From NCBI RefSeq assembly GCF_001691415.1, contig NZ_LRRR01000036.1, forward strand, positions 1-41,194: DNA of 41,194 nt, written 5' to 3'. The notes beneath the pieces were generated by a model. It made no database searches and was not told where the DNA came from. It worked only from the letters and a program-made list of their open reading frames with translations. How positions within the stretch are numbered: position 1 is the stretch's first letter; each line of letters starts with the position of its first letter. This DNA comes from Pararhodobacter sp. CCB-MM2 (GTDB lineage: Bacteria > Pseudomonadota > Alphaproteobacteria > Rhodobacterales > Rhodobacteraceae). Positions 25,926 through 33,795 of the stretch are shown piece after piece. Position numbers and translations under genes: made by a program.

Positions 25926-26284
25926 TGGACAATGAAACACCGGAAGAAACATTAGATCGCTGCCCTTACTTCCACAGAACAGCGGTGATAATGGTCGACG
26001 GCGAAGTTGTCAGCTGTGCAAATTTCTATGCTGAAAGTATTGGCAAGCTAGGAAATGAAGGCAATCTTCCAGAAATATGGAATAACGATCGCTTCCAAGA
26101 TCTGAGGCAATCTTTCGGCACGATCAATGAGTGGAGTCAATGTAAATCTTGCTGGTTCCGAGAGGCAGGGTACGCTCGGCAGCGAGATGAATGGCATAGC
26201 GGATTGGCTCCGAACGTTGAGGCGAAATCCACTTATAGTGAACGCGCATGGGATTTCACCAGATTCTTAAAGGGTGGACGCTAA
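25925..26284 (+). CDS. Stand-alone SPASM-domain protein
   Basis: 119 residues from the ATG at 25925 (a GTG one codon earlier is possible). It reads like the auxiliary iron-sulfur domain of radical SAM enzymes: CPYFHRTAVIMVDGEVVSC near residues 13-31, then GKLGNEGNLPEIWNNDRFQD and QCKSCWFREAGY. The C..C spacing, the dG.v..C strand and the CxxC are typical SPASM features for binding one or two auxiliary 4Fe-4S clusters. Normally this domain follows a radical SAM core in one chain; here it stands alone and the core is the next gene, joined stop-to-start (TAAATG). It may act in trans with that core, or be the surviving end of a truncated enzyme. Base composition is clearly AT-richer than the rfb operon. 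Confidence 0.75.
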   Translation: MDNETPEETLDRCPYFHRTAVIMVDGEVVSCANFYAESIGKLGNEGNLPEIWNNDRFQDLRQSFGTINEWSQCKSCWFREAGYARQRDEWHSGLAPNVEAKSTYSERAWDFTRFLKGGR

Positions 26285-27535
26285 ATGATCTCGGATATAG
26301 CCATCAAGGCACAACGCATCCGGCATGCACTAGGTAACCTAAGGCGCACCACCTTCCCAAAGGACGGTGAAGAAATCGGCGGGTGCAATCTAGTCTTCGG
26401 CCCCTATAGGTGCGAAGAGGGCTTTCGAATTGTTGAATTTGATGTGACGGTCTTCGATCCGGGCCAAAACTACAACTATAGCAAACTGTACTTCTCAACA
26501 GAACCCGGTCATAAATTCGATGAATCTAAAGTACTGTGCTTCAGGGTCATAAAGAAGGACGAGACTGAGTCAATCCGGGTTCTCCTGCCGGAGAATGCGA
26601 TCTCCAGCGGCTTCATCCTCCTCAGGATAGATATTCTGCCCTACAGCAAGGGGACAGCCCATGTTGATAACGTTCGCTTCCTTCCTACCAATGATGCATC
26701 ACCAGCGAGCCAGCGCGCGCGCAGGATGGCACTTAAGAACTGGACACGAGCGCAAGTTGAGGAAAGCGAAGCTATGGGCCGCGGATTGCTTCCTCACCAA
26801 CCGGAATCTCTAAGCCTCGAACTGACTGCAGGTTGCAATCTAACATGCCCACATTGCAGCAGCCACGGTACGGCTGAAGAGCATCGAAAAAACAACCGGC
26901 TGCAAGCATTCGACCAAAATATGCTCGATCATCTGGCCGCGAGCACATTCCCCTCGCTAACACTACTAAACCTTGTCGGCCGAGGGGAGCCAATGATGGT
27001 GGCCCTACCTCTCTGGAATAGACTTATCGAGCACCTCTCCGAACACGACGTCCTAATAACATGCGTAACAAACGGCACATTCATAAAGCAGCGCCTAACC
27101 TCTGAGCTTCTCCCATTGATAGATACATTGACTTTCTCAATTGACGGGATGTCCGATGATGTATTCTCAAGAAATCGTGGCGGCCTTCGCCTGTCAAAAT
27201 TTATGGACAATCTATCCAGCTACAACGAACAAAGACGAAGTGCACATCTCGCGAGAACACCAAAATTAGGCCTCTCTTGGACACTGATGAGGAACAATAT
27301 TCATCAATTCCCTGACTTTGCCCGCCTAGCGATCAAGCTTGAGGCTGACCTGCTTTATGTTCGCCATCTTTTTGTCTTCCATGAGAAGGATCGGTCAGAG
27401 TCTCTAATATCGTCTCCCGATATCTGCAACAGGTACCTAAAGGAGGGCTATGACATTCTTCGAGGCTACCCCATAAAATTGGATGCGATACCTCTATCCG
27501 AAACAAGAAAAGATAACACGCATGAAATTTCTTGA
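26285..27535 (+). CDS. Radical SAM enzyme with N-terminal beta-sandwich-like domain, no SPASM
   Basis: 416 residues starting at the base after the previous stop. Residues 1-150 are beta-rich (GGCNLVFGPYRCEEGFRIVE and DILPYSKGTAHVDNVRFLP) and resemble a carbohydrate-binding or jelly-roll fold; this is only a visual guess. The radical SAM core starts near 175: LSLELTAGCNLTCPHCSSHG holds the CxxxCxxC that binds the 4Fe-4S cluster and SAM. It is followed by LNLVGRGEPMM (the GE motif), ITCVTNGTF and DTLTFSIDGMSDDVF. The core continues to LSWTLMRNNIHQFPDFARL and ends without the usual C-terminal SPASM cysteines. The substrate is unknown: a peptide, sugar or lipid-linked glycan. The last 14 bases overlap the sulfotransferase gene. 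Confidence 0.85.
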   Translation: MISDIAIKAQRIRHALGNLRRTTFPKDGEEIGGCNLVFGPYRCEEGFRIVEFDVTVFDPGQNYNYSKLYFSTEPGHKFDESKVLCFRVIKKDETESIRVLLPENAISSGFILLRIDILPYSKGTAHVDNVRFLPTNDASPASQRARRMALKNWTRAQVEESEAMGRGLLPHQPESLSLELTAGCNLTCPHCSSHGTAEEHRKNNRLQAFDQNMLDHLAASTFPSLTLLNLVGRGEPMMVALPLWNRLIEHLSEHDVLITCVTNGTFIKQRLTSELLPLIDTLTFSIDGMSDDVFSRNRGGLRLSKFMDNLSSYNEQRRSAHLARTPKLGLSWTLMRNNIHQFPDFARLAIKLEADLLYVRHLFVFHEKDRSESLISSPDICNRYLKEGYDILRGYPIKLDAIPLSETRKDNTHEIS

Positions 27536-28355
27536 GATTGACGGCAAGAGGATTCATGCTCTCAACTGGGTGAATATTTTTAGACGCGGTCGCCCCAGAA
27601 AACCAATTGTTTTCCTGCACATACCAAAGACTGCAGGGCAGACCATTTTCCATCAGATCGCTGCGCGAGTTGGTATCGAAAACGTTTGCCCCATTCGAGA
27701 TCTTCCCATGGCGGAGCCGGGAGAAACGCATCTACCTCCGGGGTATGCGTTCTACGGAGGGCACATAAATTGGCATGACATTGATCAGCTAGAAGATCCT
27801 TTCTCATTCACTGTTCTTCGCGATCCTCGAGAAAGGATAGGGAGTCTGTATTTTTACCTCCTCCAGAAGTCTAGGGAAAAAAGAGATATGGACAGCAATC
27901 TCTTGAAGTATCGAGGTGAGAAGCTGATTCTTGAACTTTCTGCAGATGATTATTTTTTCGGAAACGATCTGAATATGCGGATAAATATTGCCGAGACGTA
28001 CGATAATTTCTATACAAGCTATTTTGCCACGAGACGCGTGAGGGGGGCTGCTACGCTGAAAAGCCTGTCACCCGCAGACAAAATCTCCTTAGCACTAAAG
28101 GGTGCAGCGCAGATTTCATCTATATATACCGTAGATCGCTTGATTGATCTGGAAAGCGATCTTCGGTCAAAGCTTGGCTCCACCGTTAGCATTGTCGGCA
28201 ATATTAACAATCAGGGACCACACAAAGGCCAGAAGTATCGCTGGAAGTCTCTCGTGGATCTCTTCGAAAAAGACTGCAACATTCGACGGATGGAGGCCTT
28301 CGTCGCCCAGGATCTTGCGGTGATGGAGAAGCTCACAATTCTAAAGCGCATCTGA
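27522..28355 (+). CDS. Sulfotransferase (Sulfotransfer_2-like)
   Basis: 277 residues from the ATG at 27522 (MKFLEIDGKRIHALNW), which overlaps the radical SAM stop by 14 bp; an earlier start would extend deeper into that gene. PIVFLHIPKTAGQTIFHQI near 28-46 is the 5'-phosphosulfate loop for PAPS. FTVLRDPRERIGSLYFYLL near 96-114 is the 3'-phosphate-binding strand and helix with the conserved RDP. It would move sulfate from PAPS to a hydroxyl, most likely on a sugar, in the cytoplasm. A paralogue with the same loops lies at 33027-33794. No PAPS-synthesis genes are in the window. Confidence 0.85.
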   Translation: MKFLEIDGKRIHALNWVNIFRRGRPRKPIVFLHIPKTAGQTIFHQIAARVGIENVCPIRDLPMAEPGETHLPPGYAFYGGHINWHDIDQLEDPFSFTVLRDPRERIGSLYFYLLQKSREKRDMDSNLLKYRGEKLILELSADDYFFGNDLNMRINIAETYDNFYTSYFATRRVRGAATLKSLSPADKISLALKGAAQISSIYTVDRLIDLESDLRSKLGSTVSIVGNINNQGPHKGQKYRWKSLVDLFEKDCNIRRMEAFVAQDLAVMEKLTILKRI

Positions 28356-28569
28356 TCGCTGGCTTCGACTGCACCGTTGCGTCAGACTTTAGGGATAACA
28401 CCTCCTGAATTCAGCCTTAGGAAGCAGCCACCCTTGCAGATGATGGAGGGCTGATACAGACTCGGCCCTGAGCTTTTCAAGAAGCAACCATGCCACCTCA
28501 GGGATGTGGCGCCTAGATACCAACCGCTGACTCTGGCCATAAGTAAGAAGCCAGCAGGGAGAAGGCCAA

Positions 28570-29583
28570 ATGAAAAAAATAAGAGTTGGGTTGCTATGCG
28601 GCAACGATATTTCGACGAAACTCGAGCCCACGCAAAATAATCCCGTCAATGTCGAAGGAAATAACGATGCATGGAAGTTGATCGATCAAAAGTCAGATAT
28701 CGAGTATGCGCGCCTTCACATAACAAAGAACTACCTTAAGCAAGGCAGGCGATGGGACCTAGACAGCTTCGACGTCCTCTTCAATGCGATATCCGATTAT
28801 GATCAAAACCCAGGAACTCTATCGGTCATTGAGAAGATAGCCAAGGGGACGAGCACGCCAATCCTAAATGCTCCCCAAAAGATCAAGATGACCACACGAG
28901 ATGCTGTCTCCAATGCACTGGGGAAAGCCGAAGACATCTATACACCCACAACGAGGCGGGTGCCCAACGCCACTGCAGATCGGCTCTTGAGGGCCATTGA
29001 CGATATGGATGCGGACTACCCCTTTATAATTAGATCCGCCGGCACGCACACGGGTAATATTATGAACCTTGTGAGTTGCGCCGATGACGTGGCCAAGCTC
29101 ACCATATCCAAGCGCGACACATGTTACGTCACGGAGTTTGTCGATTTCAGGGATAGGAATGGATATTTTCGAAAATTCCGCGTTTTCTGTATTGGTGGCA
29201 ACATCATCCCCAGGCATGCCCTGAGCGGCGAAACCTGGAACATTCACGCTGCAGTCCGCGGCGAGGTGATGCGGAGCAATCCGTCACTCATAGAATTCGA
29301 GAAGAAATTTCTCGAGACGTGGACCTGCATCCCCAACTTGCACAGCAGTATCCAGAAAATTCGACGCAAGCTTCGCTGTGAATATCTGGGCATCGACTTC
29401 TCCCTGAAGGCAGATAACACGATGCTCATATTTGAAGCCAACCCTGTAATGAATTTTTTTCCCTTCTCGGACGATATCGCCTTCAGTTACTCGAAATCGA
29501 TCATCCCGAATGCGATACAGGCTATGACGCATCTGATCGGAGACGCCCTTTCCATGCCGCGAGGTACAGAGAGGGCGATTTAA
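28570..29583 (+). CDS. ATP-grasp enzyme
   Basis: 337 residues from an ATG with a strong GGGAGAAGG 4-12 bp upstream. The first 110 residues are a pre-ATP-grasp Rossmann-like part (KKIRVGLLCGNDIS, then FDVLFNAISDYDQNPGTLS and PILNAPQKIKMTTRDAVSNA). The ATP-grasp fold follows: YPFIIRSAGTHTGNIMNLV as the glycine-rich loop, YVTEFVDFRDRNGYFRKFRV, and EYLGIDFSLKADNTMLIFEA with the metal-binding E-N pair in EANPVMNFFPF. Such enzymes make an amide or similar bond by carboxylate activation with ATP. It is 214 bp after the sulfotransferase with no gene between, and shares the AT-rich composition, so it probably belongs to the same pathway. The substrate is unknown. Confidence 0.8.
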   Translation: MKKIRVGLLCGNDISTKLEPTQNNPVNVEGNNDAWKLIDQKSDIEYARLHITKNYLKQGRRWDLDSFDVLFNAISDYDQNPGTLSVIEKIAKGTSTPILNAPQKIKMTTRDAVSNALGKAEDIYTPTTRRVPNATADRLLRAIDDMDADYPFIIRSAGTHTGNIMNLVSCADDVAKLTISKRDTCYVTEFVDFRDRNGYFRKFRVFCIGGNIIPRHALSGETWNIHAAVRGEVMRSNPSLIEFEKKFLETWTCIPNLHSSIQKIRRKLRCEYLGIDFSLKADNTMLIFEANPVMNFFPFSDDIAFSYSKSIIPNAIQAMTHLIGDALSMPRGTERAI

Positions 29584-29972
29584 GCTCTCCTCTGGACGCT
29601 CTCCTTCGTAGTAGTGCGTGAACACCCGCTGCCGTGGCGCATTCGTTGCCGCCAGGGCCCGCCCACCCCATCGGTTACCGTGAAGGCATTCTGGAGCCCG
29701 GAGAAACGCGGTTTATCGCTGGCCTGCATCACAGCTCTTGTCTTCGGCAGCGTCGTCGCGTTGCTGTGAATCTTGACCCGCATGCCGCTCTACCGGCCCG
29801 TACCACGGCCAGAACCCAGCATACCACGAATAACGCTGACCGAAGAGGTGCCAGGTGATCATTCGGGATGGCACAACGCAAGCCGAACCCTGACAATATG
29901 ACAGCCTACGGCCCATCCCTGCCGGGGATGCCGCCCGCGCCCATGGTGCGAGGTCGCCCGCACAAGCGGCGC
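29584..29972. other. IS-derived non-coding stretch
   Basis: GC-rich debris between the ATP-grasp gene and kpsM. The only readable piece is a possible IS481-type transposase start at about 29715-29783 on the minus strand. No terminator was identified for either neighbour. Confidence 0.45.
29715..29783 (-). pseudogene. Possible IS481-family transposase N-terminal scrap
   Basis: The frame starts MRVKIHSNATTLPKTRAVMQ and ASDKP, like the beginning of some IS481-type transposases, and then loses similarity. Only about 23 codons support the call, so treat it as tentative. Confidence 0.4.
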
Positions 29973-30776
29973 TCAACGGTTGAGAAGATCGCGGTGATAT
30001 CGGTGGAGCAACAATAGCCCCAAGGCCATCGGTATGGTGATGCAAAAGCCTACATAGAGCAAAGAGATGTAGTCCGGACGATAGAGTGGATAGAAGCCAA
30101 CCCGGATCAACCCTGTCAGATGTAGAAGCGGATTATACCACAGCGCATTCTGGGCTTCGTCAGGCATGTCATCGTAAAGGAGGATCACTCCTGAGATCAG
30201 GAACAGCGGACGGGTAATGATTGCCCAAAGCTGCTGCCACACCGGGAAGCGCATGAACAGATAACAGTTCAAGCTCGCCACGCCGAGACCGAGCAGCGCG
30301 GCTAACACCAGCGCCTCAATCACCGCACCCCAGCGAAGGACTGGGCTCAGGCCATCATAGAGAATGATCCCCCACAAGATGAGGATTGTCACACCGAAGA
30401 GGACAAGACTGTTGAGGACAAAGCGCGCAAGGATGGCATCCCCCCATGTCACGCGCGGATAGCGCAGCAAGGGCTTGGAAAAGGCCAAAGCATTGCCGAC
30501 CTGCCCACCTAACACGGTGAACACCTGCAAAATCATGAAGCCTGTGGCTTTGAAAAGAAGGAAGCTCGTCCCCAAGGGCGGCGTCCCCGCCATATAGGAG
30601 TACACGATGCTGAGAATGATGATCATGCCCAGTGGCTCCAGGATCGCCCAGAGATAGCCGCCCGGCGTCCGGCCATATCGGGTCGACATTTCACGCAACA
30701 TGAGCGCGGGGATCGCACGATACCGGATCGCGAAATCGTGCGAGCGCGCCACGGGCGCGGTCGGCAAATCTGACAT
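29973..30776 (-). CDS. kpsM: Polysaccharide ABC transporter permease KpsM
   Basis: 267 residues from the ATG at 30776 (MSDLPTAPVARSHDFA); upstream in-frame sequence is antisense to kpsE and not coding. ABC-2 type permease with about six membrane spans (for example LGMIIILSIVYSYMAG, VLFGVTILILWGIILY, ALVLAALLGLGVASLN and ISLLYVGFCITIPMALGLLL). Motifs PALMLREMSTRYGRTPGGYL at the N-terminal cytoplasmic helix and WYNPLLHLTGLIRVGFYP near the end are typical of KpsM/Wzm/RhbM-type capsule exporters. It forms the channel with the KpsT ATPase at 32170. Unusually it is transcribed away from kpsE-kpsT. Confidence 0.9.
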   Translation of the reverse strand: MSDLPTAPVARSHDFAIRYRAIPALMLREMSTRYGRTPGGYLWAILEPLGMIIILSIVYSYMAGTPPLGTSFLLFKATGFMILQVFTVLGGQVGNALAFSKPLLRYPRVTWGDAILARFVLNSLVLFGVTILILWGIILYDGLSPVLRWGAVIEALVLAALLGLGVASLNCYLFMRFPVWQQLWAIITRPLFLISGVILLYDDMPDEAQNALWYNPLLHLTGLIRVGFYPLYRPDYISLLYVGFCITIPMALGLLLLHRYHRDLLNR

Positions 30777-30905
30777 CACGGCTCTTTCAAACAGGCTGCG
30801 GCACGGGTAGTGTCGAGCGTAATTGCCGCGCAGCACGCTGACAAGACCTCGGAGCAGAGGCCTTGGGACGACGGCGTTGGGCATCTCACAAATCGAGCCC
30901 TTCTT
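30777..30905. promoter_or_regulatory. Divergent promoter region kpsM / kpsE
   Basis: 129 bp between two divergent starts, which must hold both promoters. I cannot assign -35/-10 elements or an operator by eye. Confidence 0.4.
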
Positions 30906-32156
30906 ATGACGACCCCTCCCGCCCCGCAACAAACACCTCAGGCGGTGCCCTCCGCGAAGCCGCAACAGCCTGCTCCGCCTCCCAAAGTTGGTCCCGCTCC
31001 AGTCAAGACCGTGAGTTTCGACCGACCTGTTGCAGGGCGTGCCCGCCTGAAGCGCCGCCATCGCGGCTTGTTCCTGAGCATGCTCGTTGTGATCGGTCTG
31101 CCTGTCCTGCTGACAACGCTGTACCTGGTGGTTTTTGCCCAACCCCAATTTGCCTCGCAGGCCGGCGTCACAATACGCCGAGAGGAAGGTGGTTCCGCCA
31201 GCGAGCTGATGGGCGGCCTGGGAAGCCTGTTGTCCAGCCCGGCGCAAGGAAACGCTGACCTCTTGTTTGAATATGTGCAAAGCCAAGAGATTGTCGAACG
31301 GATCAGCAATCACTTCGATTTGCGAGCGCACTACGGGCAAACATGGCCATGGGACCCCGTCTACTCGATCTGGCCCTCCGCCACGATTGAAGATCTGCAC
31401 TCGTTCTGGAACCGGATGGTTCACATCACCTACAACAAATCGTCAGGGCTGATGCTGGCGGAGGTGCGGGCGCGCGATCCCGGCAGCGCGCGCGACATCG
31501 CCAGGTTGATCATTTCGGAAAGCGAATTGATGATCAATCGGCTGAACGAAGCGGCTCGCAGCGATGCGACCCGCAATGCTGAAATGGATCTCCAGGCGGC
31601 TCTTGAACGCCTTCGCCGTGCCAGTGAAGCGTTGGCGAGCTTTCGCGCACGTACTCAGATCGTCGACCCACAAGCCGATCTCGAGGTCCGAATGGGTGTG
31701 CTCAACACCTTGCAGCAGCAATTGGCAGAAGCCTTGGTCGAGCATGACATGCTCATAGCTCAAACGACCGAGCAGAATGATCCACGTTTGCGACAGCTGC
31801 AGCGTCGCGTCGAGGTGATCCGCAATCGCATAAACGCGGAACGCAATTCCTTTGCCAGGGTCAACGCAACACAAGATGGTATCGATTACCCTGGAATTCT
31901 CGCACGTTACGAAAGCCTTCGGGTTGATCAGACCTTCGCGGAAGCGACCTATCAGGCAGCAATGGCCGCGCTTGATGCTGCTCGCTCCAACGCAGCCCGG
32001 CAAACACTGTATCTTGAGGCCTTCATCCAGCCCAGCACTGCAGAGAGAGCCGACTATCCCCGCACATTTGTGATCATTACGCTGACCTTGGCCTTCGCTA
32101 CACTCGTGTGGTCGATCATGGCGCTCGTTTACTACAGCCTGCGGGACAGAGGGTGA
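30906..32156 (+). CDS. kpsE: Capsule polysaccharide export inner-membrane protein KpsE-like
   Basis: 416 residues from the ATG at 30906 (MTTPPAPQQTPQAVPS); a longer frame to 30810 reads into kpsM leader DNA. A proline-rich cytoplasmic tail of about 50 residues comes first. TM1 follows near 57-77 (LFLSMLVVIGLPVLLTTLYL), then a long periplasmic part with a Wzz-like segment (VEVRARDPGSARDIARLIIS-type) and coiled coils at about 220-340. TM2 is near the C-terminus (FVIITLTLAFATLVWSIMAL). Proteins of the polysaccharide co-polymerase/BexC-CtrB-KpsE family bridge the ABC exporter to the outer-membrane channel. It is followed 13 bp later by kpsT. A KpsD/Wza partner is not in the window. Confidence 0.88.
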   Translation: MTTPPAPQQTPQAVPSAKPQQPAPPPKVGPAPVKTVSFDRPVAGRARLKRRHRGLFLSMLVVIGLPVLLTTLYLVVFAQPQFASQAGVTIRREEGGSASELMGGLGSLLSSPAQGNADLLFEYVQSQEIVERISNHFDLRAHYGQTWPWDPVYSIWPSATIEDLHSFWNRMVHITYNKSSGLMLAEVRARDPGSARDIARLIISESELMINRLNEAARSDATRNAEMDLQAALERLRRASEALASFRARTQIVDPQADLEVRMGVLNTLQQQLAEALVEHDMLIAQTTEQNDPRLRQLQRRVEVIRNRINAERNSFARVNATQDGIDYPGILARYESLRVDQTFAEATYQAAMAALDAARSNAARQTLYLEAFIQPSTAERADYPRTFVIITLTLAFATLVWSIMALVYYSLRDRG

Positions 32157-32169
32157 GTCCTACCCCGCC

Positions 32170-32823
32170 ATGATCAGATTTGAGAATATTTCCAAAGGGT
32201 TCTGGATCAAGGGAGAGTATACTCCCGTCATTCGGAACCTCAACCTGACACTGCCCAGCAATCGCTCTCTCGCATTGCTGGGCCGCAATGGCGCAGGGAA
32301 ATCAACCCTCCTCAGTATCGTTGCAGGAACCCTGCGCCCCGATAGCGGCAAGATCTATAGCGACGGTAGCATCTCCTTCACGGTCGGCTACGCCGGAAGT
32401 TTCCACGGAGATATGACGGGCGCTCAGAACACCCGCTTCGTCGCGCGCATCTACGGTGTCGATAGTGATGAACTAACCGCCTTCGTTGAGGATTTTGCCG
32501 AGATTGGCAAACACTTCCACATGCCTGTCCGCACCTATTCCTCAGGGATGAAGGCCCGCCTCGCCTTCGGTGTCTCCATGGGGATCCCCTTCGACACCTA
32601 TCTCATCGATGAAGCAACCGCGACAGGGGATGCGCGTTTCCGAGCCAAGAGCAAGGAGGTCTTCAAACAGCGCATGGCCCAGTCCAGTGCCATCATGGTG
32701 AGCCATTCGATGACGGATATCCGTGCCTTCTGCGATACAGGGATCGTCCTCAACAAGGGGCAGATCGAAGTCTTCGATGACATCGAAGACGCGATCAAAC
32801 GTCATGAAGAGATCCTGCTCTGA
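32170..32823 (+). CDS. kpsT: Polysaccharide ABC transporter ATPase KpsT
   Basis: 217 residues, the usual length. Walker A GRNGAGKST at 38-46, signature YSSGMKARLAFG near 123-134 and Walker B with TYLIDEAT near 143-150. The switch His is in MVSHSMTDIR. FTVGYAGSFHGDMTGAQNTR and the ATATGDARF stretch are characteristic of KpsT/BexA-type capsule exporters. It powers export of the finished polysaccharide through KpsM. A bidirectional terminator lies at 32992-33022. Confidence 0.93.
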   Translation: MIRFENISKGFWIKGEYTPVIRNLNLTLPSNRSLALLGRNGAGKSTLLSIVAGTLRPDSGKIYSDGSISFTVGYAGSFHGDMTGAQNTRFVARIYGVDSDELTAFVEDFAEIGKHFHMPVRTYSSGMKARLAFGVSMGIPFDTYLIDEATATGDARFRAKSKEVFKQRMAQSSAIMVSHSMTDIRAFCDTGIVLNKGQIEVFDDIEDAIKRHEEILL

Positions 32824-32991
32824 AAAACCCTATAGAGCGTCATCTCCCCTTGACCGCTACCGACAGACCCAATTGGTCGATTTCTGCGCCGGCTCTAGCA
32901 ACGCCACCCTGCCGCCCGCGTGGACTAATTTTGCATACCCGTTCTCAGCGTGTACGAGAGATCGCCTGGACCTCGGCCCTGTAGCTCGCAG

Positions 32992-33022
32992 AAGGGGGCA
33001 ACAACATCAGAATTGCCCCCTT
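32992..33022. terminator. Bidirectional terminator between kpsT and the sulfotransferase
   Basis: Perfect 10-bp stem AAGGGGGCAA / TTGCCCCCTT with an 11-base loop, between two convergent genes (kpsT ends 32823, sulfotransferase ends 33027). T runs on both sides are short. Confidence 0.7.
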
Positions 33023-33026
33023 GGGG

Positions 33027-33794
33027 TCACGCGAGTAGCCCCAGCCTCTCCATGAGTCTGCGATCCGTACGAGCAAACCGCTCCAACTGGTCGCGCGTCT
33101 CATCGCGTTGCAACTGGGCCAAGAGCTTCGGCCAACGAGCAGCCCCCGAGCCCTCAGGGCCCGCGTTGACGTAGCGACCGGTCAACTGAACCTCAAAACC
33201 AAACCGCTCCTTCAGGTCTCTTTCAAGGCGCCCCAGATCTTCAACTGTGTAAATCGCGTCGATTGCTTCGGCGCCCTCAAGAGCACGCGCCAGAAGCTCT
33301 TCCTCTGACAAGTCGACCACACGCGAGTATCCACGGATCTGCCGTGTGGCCAGGTAGCTGCAATAGGGCGAGTGATAGTGATCCACGATGAACTTCTGCC
33401 AATGAGCAGGGCCATTCATGAAGTAGTCGTCGGGGGATTGTTCAAGCGCCATACGCATCCCCGTCCGCGTCGGACTGGCAAGCTCGGCCGCCGACAGACC
33501 TTCAGCCTGCCGGCGAATGTAGAAATAAAACGAGGCTATTCTCTCGAGCGGGTCCCGAAAAACCGTGAACACGAACCGCGGCTCGGGCACCGTGTCCAAG
33601 GCCTCCCAGTCGATGTGGCCAGAGTACAGCCGATAGCCAGCGGGAAGCTGTGCTTCTCCCCGAGGCGCTTGCGTGTGAACCCTGACCGGAGAGACCGCCG
33701 CGGCTCCCATGACCCGTGTCAGCTCGGAATGGATCGTTTGTCCCGCTGTTTTGGGGATGTGCAAGAAGACAATGCGCGCTGAAAGTGCAGGCAC
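33027..33794 (-). CDS. Sulfotransferase (Sulfotransfer_2-like), second copy
   Basis: 255 residues from a GTG at 33794, supported by GGGAGAA about 9 bp upstream; the upstream gene stops 2 bp before it (TGAGGTG). RIVFLHIPKTAGQTIHSEL near 7-25 is the PAPS 5'-phosphosulfate loop and FTVFRDPLERIASFYFYIR the 3'-phosphate site. It parallels the protein at 27522-28355 through most of its length (PPGY/PAGY..GHI.W..., YFATRR/YLATRQ, GAEAIDAIYTVEDL), so the two are paralogues with different composition. It is probably coupled to the acetyltransferase gene, suggesting joint decoration of the exported glycan. Confidence 0.87.
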   Translation of the reverse strand: MPALSARIVFLHIPKTAGQTIHSELTRVMGAAAVSPVRVHTQAPRGEAQLPAGYRLYSGHIDWEALDTVPEPRFVFTVFRDPLERIASFYFYIRRQAEGLSAAELASPTRTGMRMALEQSPDDYFMNGPAHWQKFIVDHYHSPYCSYLATRQIRGYSRVVDLSEEELLARALEGAEAIDAIYTVEDLGRLERDLKERFGFEVQLTGRYVNAGPEGSGAARWPKLLAQLQRDETRDQLERFARTDRRLMERLGLLA

Positions 33795-33795
33795 C

